Assembly (NCBI GenBank): GCA_003140115.1
Contig: PLIQ01000341.1
Coordinates: forward strand, 1-29,795
Source of the DNA: Actinomycetota bacterium
Lineage (GTDB): Bacteria; Actinomycetota; Actinomycetes; Streptosporangiales; Streptosporangiaceae
Direction: 5' to 3'
Length of the DNA stretch: 29,795 nucleotides
A program made the translations under genes and the position numbers. Positions 24,773 to 29,795 of the stretch are shown here, piece by piece. The stretch's first letter is position 1, and every line of letters starts with the position of its first letter. The notes under the pieces were generated by a model, which saw only the letters and a program-made list of their open reading frames with translations, was not told the DNA's origin and searched no databases.

Positions 24773-25687
24773 ATGAAGGTCGCCGTAACCGGCTCGTCCG
24801 GTCTGATCGGGACCGCGCTGGTGGCCAGCCTCCGGTCGGACGGCCATCAGGTGATCAGGCTTGTCCGGCGGGCACCGAGGTCCGACGACGAGGTGCGCTG
24901 GGATCCGCGGGCAGCCGACGCGGGACTTGCCTCCGATCACGGCGCGCTGGAGGGTATCGGCGCCTGCGTCCACCTGGCCGGCGCCGGGGTGGCCAGCCGC
25001 CGCTGGACGAGCAGCTACAAGGCGGAGATCCGGGCCAGCCGGGTGCTCGGCACCCGCGCGCTGGCCGGCGCCCTGGCTCGGCTCGGCTCGCCGCCCGCCA
25101 CGCTGGTGGCAGCCTCGGCCATCGGCTGGTACGGCGAGACCGGCGGCCGTGAGGTGGATGAGACCGACCCGGCCGGGACGAGCTTCCTCGCCCGGCTAGT
25201 CCGGGACTGGGAAGCGGCCGCGGACCCGGCCGCCGAGGCTGGCATCCGGGTCGTTCATCCGCGCAGCGGCCTGGTCCTGACCCCGGCCGGCGGGCTGCTG
25301 GCCCGGTTGCTTCCCCTGGCCCGGCTGGGCTTGTGCCCCCGGTTCGCGGCGGGCACGCAGGCGATGAGCTGGATCTCGCTGTCCGACGAGATCGCCGCGA
25401 TCCGGTTCCTGCTGGACCGCGAGGACATCACCGGCCCGGTCAACCTCACCGCTCCGGAGCCGGTCACCAATGCCGCCTTCACCGGCGCTCTCGACGCCGC
25501 GGTCGGACGCCGAGATCTGCCCTGGCTGCGGATTCCCGGCCCGATGTTGCGCCTCGGCTTGGGCGAGGCCTCGGTAGAGCTGCTGAGCAGTACCCGGGTG
25601 ATGCCCAAGCGCCTGCTCGCCGCGGGTTACCAGTTCCGCTATCCCGGCCTGCCCGAGGCCCTGGCCGCAGAACTCACGGCCCGATGA
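24773..25687 (+). CDS. TIGR01777 family NAD-dependent epimerase/dehydratase-like protein
   Basis: A 304-residue short-chain dehydrogenase-like protein (SulA/YfcH type). It opens with a Rossmann motif VAVTGSSGLIGTALV, and the family hallmark HLAGAGVASRRWTSSYK is followed by SRVLGTRALAGAL. Then come ASAIGWYGETGGREVDE (Tyr in the active-site region), IRVVHPRSGLVL, AMSWISLSDEIAAIRFLL and the C-terminal DUF1731-like segment RVMPKRLLAAGYQFRYP. The biochemical role is not established for this family. It begins 9 bases after the E2 gene and ends in a 4-base overlap with the next gene, so it belongs to the lpdA operon. Such placement near lpd/sucB is common in actinomycetes (recollection). Confidence 0.92.
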   Translation: MKVAVTGSSGLIGTALVASLRSDGHQVIRLVRRAPRSDDEVRWDPRAADAGLASDHGALEGIGACVHLAGAGVASRRWTSSYKAEIRASRVLGTRALAGALARLGSPPATLVAASAIGWYGETGGREVDETDPAGTSFLARLVRDWEAAADPAAEAGIRVVHPRSGLVLTPAGGLLARLLPLARLGLCPRFAAGTQAMSWISLSDEIAAIRFLLDREDITGPVNLTAPEPVTNAAFTGALDAAVGRRDLPWLRIPGPMLRLGLGEASVELLSSTRVMPKRLLAAGYQFRYPGLPEALAAELTAR

Positions 25688-26616
25688 AACTCAGGCGCGG
25701 ATTGGCCACGGCGGTCGCGACGGTCCTGCTCGGCTGGGTTCCGGTCCTCCTCCCGGCCTCGCCGGCCAGTGCCGCCGCTCCTTCGGTCAGCTGCCGGTCG
25801 CCATCTCATTCCGCGCTCGCGGCCACGCTGGACCGCAATATCGACCGGGCCCTGCGCGGCCGGGTTTCCGCGGTCGCGGTGGGCGTCGATGATCCCGGGC
25901 GGGGACTGCAGTGCTGGCTCAACAGCTCGGCGCACTTCGATTCGGCCAGCGTGGTGAAGGTGACCATCCTCAGCGCGCTGCTCCGCAAGGCCCAGGAGCA
26001 GCACCGCCGCCTCACCCCGACCGAGGCCGCCCTGGCTGCGGAGATGATCACCGAGTCGGACAATGATGCCGCTTCTGACCTGTGGGTCGACGTGGGACCG
26101 CACGACCTGCAGCACTTCCTGGACCTCGCGCACATGACGCAGACCCACCTGGGCCCGGGCCCCTACTGGGGTTTGACCAAGATCACCGCCTACAACGAGG
26201 TGCTCCTGCTGCGGTTGCTGCTCAACCGGAATGCGGTGCTCGATACCAGCTCACGCGATTACGTGCTCGACCTGATGACGCGGGTCATCCCCGCGCAGCG
26301 CTGGGGTGTCCCGGTGGGCGCGCCGACCAGCCTGACCGTCCACGTTAAGAACGGCTGGCTCCCGCTGTACCCGCACGGCTGGCGCATCAACAGCATCGGC
26401 GCCTTCACCGGCCGCGGCGGCGGTTACAGCATCGTGGTGCTGACCCAGGACAACCCGACCATGACCTACGGGATCGACACCATCGAGGCGATCGCCAAGG
26501 TGATCAACCGCGACCTGAACCCGGCGGCGAAATCACGCGTCCCGTCCTCGACGTCCTCCATGTCGTGGGGCACGCCCGACGAGCCCATCCCGGCCGTCCT
26601 ACCTGGTAGTACGTAA
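25684..26616 (+). CDS. Exported serine hydrolase, class A beta-lactamase fold
   Basis: A 310-residue exported protein. Signal peptide 1-30 (MKLRRG, hydrophobic core, cleavage after ASA). The three penicillin-recognising motifs are in order: Ser89-x-x-Lys92 in SASVVKVTIL, Ser125-Asp126-Asn127 in TESDNDAAS, and Lys-Asn-Gly in HVKNGWLP, in place of the usual KTG or KSG. I see no Glu in a typical omega-loop ExxLN motif after the SDN, so efficient beta-lactam hydrolysis is doubtful. A peptidase or peptidoglycan-related role is as likely. The C-terminus is Ser/Pro-rich. It starts inside the stop codon of the epimerase gene (ATGA), and its last codons overlap the MazEF promoter/operator. Confidence 0.87.
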   Translation: MKLRRGLATAVATVLLGWVPVLLPASPASAAAPSVSCRSPSHSALAATLDRNIDRALRGRVSAVAVGVDDPGRGLQCWLNSSAHFDSASVVKVTILSALLRKAQEQHRRLTPTEAALAAEMITESDNDAASDLWVDVGPHDLQHFLDLAHMTQTHLGPGPYWGLTKITAYNEVLLLRLLLNRNAVLDTSSRDYVLDLMTRVIPAQRWGVPVGAPTSLTVHVKNGWLPLYPHGWRINSIGAFTGRGGGYSIVVLTQDNPTMTYGIDTIEAIAKVINRDLNPAAKSRVPSSTSSMSWGTPDEPIPAVLPGST

Positions 26617-26624
26617 GGTAGTAT
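26599..26624 (+). promoter_or_regulatory. Putative mazEF promoter and operator
   Basis: CTACCT (26599-26604) and AGGTAG (26616-26621) form an inverted repeat, and GGTAGTA occurs twice 12 bases apart (26605, 26617). TAGTAT at 26619-26624 lies 7 bases before the ATG at 26632 and would act as the -10 of a leaderless transcript. The symmetric element therefore covers the promoter, as in self-repressing antitoxin operons. The hydrolase stop codon lies inside it. Confidence 0.5.
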
Positions 26625-26631
26625 CGTTGGT

Positions 26632-26853
26632 ATGAAGGTTAGTGTTAGCCTGCCGGAGGATGATGTCGAGTTCCTCGACTCTTATGCGCGGGCCCAGGGC
26701 GCGCCGTCCCGGTCCGCGGTCCTGCACAAGGCCGTCGGGCTGCTGCGAGCCGCCCAGCTCGCAGACGCGTATGAGGAGGCATGGGATTCCTGGGCCTCCT
26801 CAGATGAGGCCATGGCCTGGGAAACGGTCGCCGCGGACGGCCTGGGAAGCTGA
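26632..26853 (+). CDS. Ribbon-helix-helix antitoxin (MazE type)
   Basis: A 73-residue antitoxin. The N-terminus MKVSVSLPEDDVEFLDSYA is a ribbon-helix-helix DNA-binding fold, with a following helix APSRSAVLHKAVGLLR. The C-terminal 30 residues are Trp/Glu/Ala-rich (EEAWDSWASSDEAMAWE) and should wrap the toxin. It ends 1 base before the toxin start, the classical antitoxin-first layout. It has no ribosome site but a well-placed -10, indicating a leaderless mRNA. It should repress its own promoter alone or with the toxin. Confidence 0.88.
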   Translation: MKVSVSLPEDDVEFLDSYARAQGAPSRSAVLHKAVGLLRAAQLADAYEEAWDSWASSDEAMAWETVAADGLGS

Positions 26854-26854
26854 C

Positions 26855-27202
26855 ATGCGCCGCGGCGAGATCGTCACGGTCAACCCTGATCCGGCCCACG
26901 GGTCAGAAACCAGCAAGACCCGGCCCGCGGTCGTGGTCAGCAATGACGCGGCCAACGCCACGGCCACCCGGCTCGGACGGGGCGTGATCACCGTCGTCCC
27001 GGTGACCTCGAACATCGCGCGCGTTTACGCATTCCAGGTGCTGCTGCCAGCCGGCCAGACCGGACTGCCCCGAGACTCCAAAGCCCAGGCCGAGCAGATA
27101 CGCTCGGTAGCTGTCGAGCGGATCGGACCACGTGTCGGTCAATTGCCGGCGGCGCTCATCACCGAACTCGACCAAGCGCTTCGCATCCATCTGGGCCTCT
27201 AG
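26855..27202 (+). CDS. mazF: MazF/PemK family endoribonuclease toxin
   Basis: A 115-residue type II toxin that cuts single-stranded RNA at short specific sequences. Family features: MRRGEIVTVNPDP at the start, the conserved KTRPAVVVSND with Arg23, ITVVPVTSN with the active-site Thr51, then the C-terminal QAEQIRSVAVERIG. The length is normal and no lesion is seen, so it looks functional. The ATG at 26855 is one base after the antitoxin stop. Cleavage specificity cannot be read from the sequence. It converges with the GT2 gene, with 25 bases between the stops. Confidence 0.93.
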   Translation: MRRGEIVTVNPDPAHGSETSKTRPAVVVSNDAANATATRLGRGVITVVPVTSNIARVYAFQVLLPAGQTGLPRDSKAQAEQIRSVAVERIGPRVGQLPAALITELDQALRIHLGL

Positions 27203-27227
27203 GGTCCCCATGACGTACAGGACCGGG

Positions 27228-29432
27228 TTAAGGGCTCGACGTCGATGCCGAGGGGGTGGGCGAGGCGGTCGCAGAGCTCGACACGCTGGCGCTCGGGCTC
27301 GGGCTCGGCGACAACGACGGGGATGGCGACGTCGACGGGGATGAGCTGGGCGAGGTCGTCGCGGACGGAGAGGTCGACGGGCTGCTCGAGGGCGAGCTAG
27401 ACGCGCTGGCCGGGGCCGAGCTGCCCTGGGCGGGGCCGACCAGGTTCGGGGTCTGGACCTGCTGGTGGCCGGTGAACAGCAGGGCGACGGCGGCGATGGC
27501 GACGCCGACGACGGCCACCGCTCCCCCGGTGGCCACGCCGGCCGCGAACGAACGGCGGTCCCGGCGGTACTCGGTGCGTCGCCGTTCACGCAGCGAGGCG
27601 GGCAACGCGGCCCGGCGGGCGGCCCAGCTGTTCACCGGGGCCGCGGCCATGCCGAGGGTGGGGAACAGCAGCAGGGCCGCCAGCAGCGGCCCGCTCAGCT
27701 GGTCGTACTTGGTCAGGGCGCCCGCGATGCCCGCGAAGCCGAACACGGCGAGGATGGACTCGGCCCAGTTGCCCCGCAGCGCCTCCCACCACCTGGTGCG
27801 CTCGCTGGTCTTGGGGGTGCGCAGGAACGCGGCCTTCTTGGCGAACAACGCGAGCACCGACGCGCGGGCCACCACCAGCGAGGTGGACTGCCAGATGAAG
27901 AACGCGCCGATAGCGTCCCGCCAGGTAGCGCCGGTACCGCGGCGCAGCAGGGCCACCGCCCGGACCAGGCCCAGCAGGAACATCACCGGGACGGCCGCGA
28001 CCAGGAAGATGGTCAGCTTGCGGAAGAGCTGGCCGCCGCCCGTGGCCAGGTTGGCCGCCCCGGCCAGCAAGAAGATCAGGAACACCAGGCTGAGCAGGTC
28101 CCCGTACCACTGCAGCGCGCCGGACAGGTAGGCCCAGCGCTGGGCGCCGGTCAGGTGGTTCGCCCGGTTCGGGCGGCCGGGGATCATCGAGCGCCAGTGC
28201 ATGCGCAGGATCTGGATGCCGCCGAAGCACCACCGGTAGCGCTGGCCCTTGAGCGCCTCGAACGTCAGCGGCATGATGCCGTGGCCGAACGTCTCGTCGA
28301 CGTGCTGGCCGTGCCAGCCGGCCCGCAGCAGCCGCAGTGACAACTCGGCGTCTTCGGTGATGCACCACTCGTCCCAGCCGCCGAGCTCATCGAGCGCCAC
28401 CCGGCGGATCAGCCCCATGGTGCCGGCGAAGATGGCCCCGTCGTGCTCGTTGCGGGACGGCTGGGACACAGCGAAGAAGTACTTGTAGGAGTAGTACAGC
28501 CGCCGGTAGTAGCGGGCCTGGGTCCAGTCCCGGTAGTCCTGCGGCGACTGGACGAAGCCGATCCACGGGTCGGCGAACGCGGGCGCGCAACGGCGCAGCC
28601 ATCCGCGATCGACCTGGTAATCGGAGTCGACGATGCCGATGACCTCGGCGTCCGGCGAGGTCATCTGGCGCAGGGCGTAGTTCAGCGCCCCGGACTTGTA
28701 CCCCGGCCAGTCCGTCAGGTGGGCGAACTTGACCAGGTGCCGCTCGCACCAGGCTTCCACCGGGCGCCAGAGTTCCTCGTCGTCGGTGTTGTCGTCGATC
28801 AGGATGATCTCGTAGCGCGGGTAGTCCAGGCGGAGCAGGGAGCGCAGCGTCGCGATGACCATGTCCGGCGGCTCGTTGTGCGCCGGGACGTGCAGGCTGA
28901 CCATGGGCAGCTCGGCGTCCGGGACCGACAGCCTGGTCCTGCTCGTGATGCGGCGGCGCCAGTGCGCGGTGCCCAGCGCGTCGCAGAGTTCCCACAGGTA
29001 CGCGCAGCTCAGCACGGCGGCGAAGATCTCGAGCAACCAGAGCAGGACACCACCCACGGTGCTGAGCGGCCCGAGGTTGCTGTGGAAGGTCCACTCAATC
29101 GCGTAGATCAGGTACACCACGAACAGGAATACGGTCGTGGACCAGCACAGGTTGGCGCGCGCCGACCATCGCCTGGTCACTGGCAGCCAGATCAGGCTGG
29201 CGACCAGGACGCCGGCGGCCCCGGCCACCAGGTTGTGTTCCGTCGCCCCGATCAGCCGCAGGACGCCGGCTACCGCCGCGGCCAGCACCACCGAGCCGAT
29301 CACGGCCAGCACCAGGCGCCGCACCGCGGGCCAGGTCCCGGCGCCCCGGTCCACGAGCCGGGCGGGCACGAACAGCGCCGCCGAGCCGAGCGGCGCCGCC
29401 ACGATCCCGGCCAGCAACAGAGCCTGAAGCAT
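27228..29432 (-). CDS. Cellulose-synthase-like processive glycosyltransferase, family GT2
   Basis: A 734-residue membrane enzyme. N-terminal helices occupy 1-150. The cytoplasmic GT2 domain (175-410) has all processive motifs: IIDDN-type LIDDN at 211-215, Asp269-x-Asp271 in VDSDYQ, Thr359-Glu-Asp361 in CITEDAEL and QRYRW at 397-401. Helices at about 440-600 form the export channel. A final helix at 634-654 is followed by an outward tail (660-734) made almost only of Ser, Pro, Thr and Ala. It resembles BcsA-like and hyaluronan/chitin-synthase-like proteins, but the PilZ domain of BcsA is absent. The polymer is unknown. Start ATG 29432 with AAGGGG about 8 bases upstream. Confidence 0.88.
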   Translation of the reverse strand: MLQALLLAGIVAAPLGSAALFVPARLVDRGAGTWPAVRRLVLAVIGSVVLAAAVAGVLRLIGATEHNLVAGAAGVLVASLIWLPVTRRWSARANLCWSTTVFLFVVYLIYAIEWTFHSNLGPLSTVGGVLLWLLEIFAAVLSCAYLWELCDALGTAHWRRRITSRTRLSVPDAELPMVSLHVPAHNEPPDMVIATLRSLLRLDYPRYEIILIDDNTDDEELWRPVEAWCERHLVKFAHLTDWPGYKSGALNYALRQMTSPDAEVIGIVDSDYQVDRGWLRRCAPAFADPWIGFVQSPQDYRDWTQARYYRRLYYSYKYFFAVSQPSRNEHDGAIFAGTMGLIRRVALDELGGWDEWCITEDAELSLRLLRAGWHGQHVDETFGHGIMPLTFEALKGQRYRWCFGGIQILRMHWRSMIPGRPNRANHLTGAQRWAYLSGALQWYGDLLSLVFLIFLLAGAANLATGGGQLFRKLTIFLVAAVPVMFLLGLVRAVALLRRGTGATWRDAIGAFFIWQSTSLVVARASVLALFAKKAAFLRTPKTSERTRWWEALRGNWAESILAVFGFAGIAGALTKYDQLSGPLLAALLLFPTLGMAAAPVNSWAARRAALPASLRERRRTEYRRDRRSFAAGVATGGAVAVVGVAIAAVALLFTGHQQVQTPNLVGPAQGSSAPASASSSPSSSPSTSPSATTSPSSSPSTSPSPSLSPSPSPSASVSSSATASPTPSASTSSP

Positions 29433-29566
29433 GCGACAGCCCCTTATGGGTGGGTTAGGCGCAGTTTAGTGAGGTCCCCTGGTTACCCGGGAAGCAAGCC
29501 GTCAATCCTGGGGCACGCACCATGGCCCGTTCGGCATCAATCAAGAACAAGCCAGCGGTCAGCATT
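29433..29566. other. Gap between the dioxygenase and GT2 genes
   Basis: 134 bases between co-directional genes. No convincing terminator hairpin or promoter is seen apart from the AAGGGG ribosome site of the GT2 gene at its left end. Confidence 0.3.
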
Positions 29567-29795
29567 TCAGCGGTCGGGCTGTAGGACGATGTCGAAGGTC
29601 GCCCGCTGGAACGGTCCGGTGAGGCCGTAGCGGGCGGCCTGGTCCGGGTCATCGACGGAGGTGAACTCGGTGATCAGGCTCTTCTTCACCGCGAACACCG
29701 CGTCGGATTCGATGTAGGGGCTGCCGGCCACGAAGATGTGCGTGGTCAACGCGCGATGCCCGGGGGCGGTAGCGATGAAGTGGATGTGCGCCGGG
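29567..29795 (-). CDS. Intradiol ring-cleavage dioxygenase, C-terminal part
   Basis: The last 76 codons of a gene entering from the right edge. The segment PAHIHFIATAPGHRALTTHI carries the His-x-His pair that supplies the two histidine ligands of the Fe(III) site in catechol and hydroxyquinol 1,2-dioxygenases. It is followed by FVAGSPYIESDAVFAVKKSL and the end TGPFQRATFDIVLQPDR. These enzymes open aromatic diols between the hydroxyls to give muconate-type products. The C-terminal pattern is closest to hydroxyquinol/catechol dioxygenases, but the substrate-defining N-terminal part is outside. The stop is at 29567. The frame runs off the window, so no start is assigned. Confidence 0.88.
   Translation of the reverse strand, partial: PAHIHFIATAPGHRALTTHIFVAGSPYIESDAVFAVKKSLITEFTSVDDPDQAARYGLTGPFQRATFDIVLQPDR

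Noticed and set aside
27256..28131. Plus-strand 291-residue frame antisense to the GT2
   Set aside because: Its Gly/Asp/Glu-rich start is the complement of the Ser/Pro tail, and the GT2 motifs on the other strand are decisive.
1..29795. tRNA genes, rRNA, insertion sequences or attachment sites
   Set aside because: No cloverleaf-type sequence, transposase motif or terminal inverted repeats with target duplications were recognised on either strand by eye.

Overview
This window is high-GC DNA from an actinomycete. The evidence is the G/C-rich third codon positions, an Lsr2 nucleoid protein, a DUF5998 protein beside an alkaline-phosphatase-like protein, an actinobacterial PiT transporter, an E2 subunit with long Ala/Pro/Gln linkers, and several genes that look leaderless (an extended -10 hexamer 6-8 bases before the start codon). 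It resembles Streptomycetales/Streptosporangiales-type chromosomes; sequence reading alone does not fix a genus.

Layout. 1-3623 (minus): PiT phosphate transporter (cut by the left edge), alkaline-phosphatase superfamily protein, DUF5998 protein and a small conserved hypothetical. 3722-7070 (plus): cobS, an AidB-type acyl-CoA dehydrogenase and an alpha/beta hydrolase, closed by a perfect 13-bp hairpin. 7190-10148: gene-poor accessory stretch with lsr2 and a stand-alone LigD-type 3'-phosphoesterase (both minus), about 700 bases of intergenic DNA with small palindromes, and a decayed Rhs/DUF6531 N-terminus. 10149-16341 (plus): exported beta-propeller protein, peptidase E-like protein, an ABC exporter pair, a NarL-type two-component system and a ChrB N-domain protein. 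16356-19867 (minus): two polytopic GT-C (GT39-like) glycosyltransferases. 20043-26616 (plus): pepA, lpdA, sucB/dlaT, a TIGR01777 epimerase and an exported class A beta-lactamase-fold serine hydrolase. 26632-27202 (plus): an RHH antitoxin and MazF/PemK toxin. 27228-29432 (minus): a cellulose-synthase-like GT2 with a Ser/Pro-rich tail. 29567-29795 (minus): the C-terminus of an intradiol ring-cleavage dioxygenase.

How genes work together. lpdA (E3) and sucB/dlaT (E2) supply two of the three components of a 2-oxoacid dehydrogenase; the E1 is not in the window. The ABC exporter and the histidine kinase/response regulator pair are adjacent and probably form a sense-and-export module, although the kinase seems to have its own promoter. 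The two GT-C enzymes and the GT2 are envelope or polysaccharide enzymes. The MazEF promoter and putative operator lie inside the 3' end of the upstream hydrolase gene.

I see no convincing new multi-gene defence or biosynthetic system. The most unusual items are the stand-alone phosphoesterase lacking an expected active-site Tyr, the Rhs remnant, the inverted repeats overlapping the ChrB-like and MazEF starts, and the mucin-like tail on the GT2.
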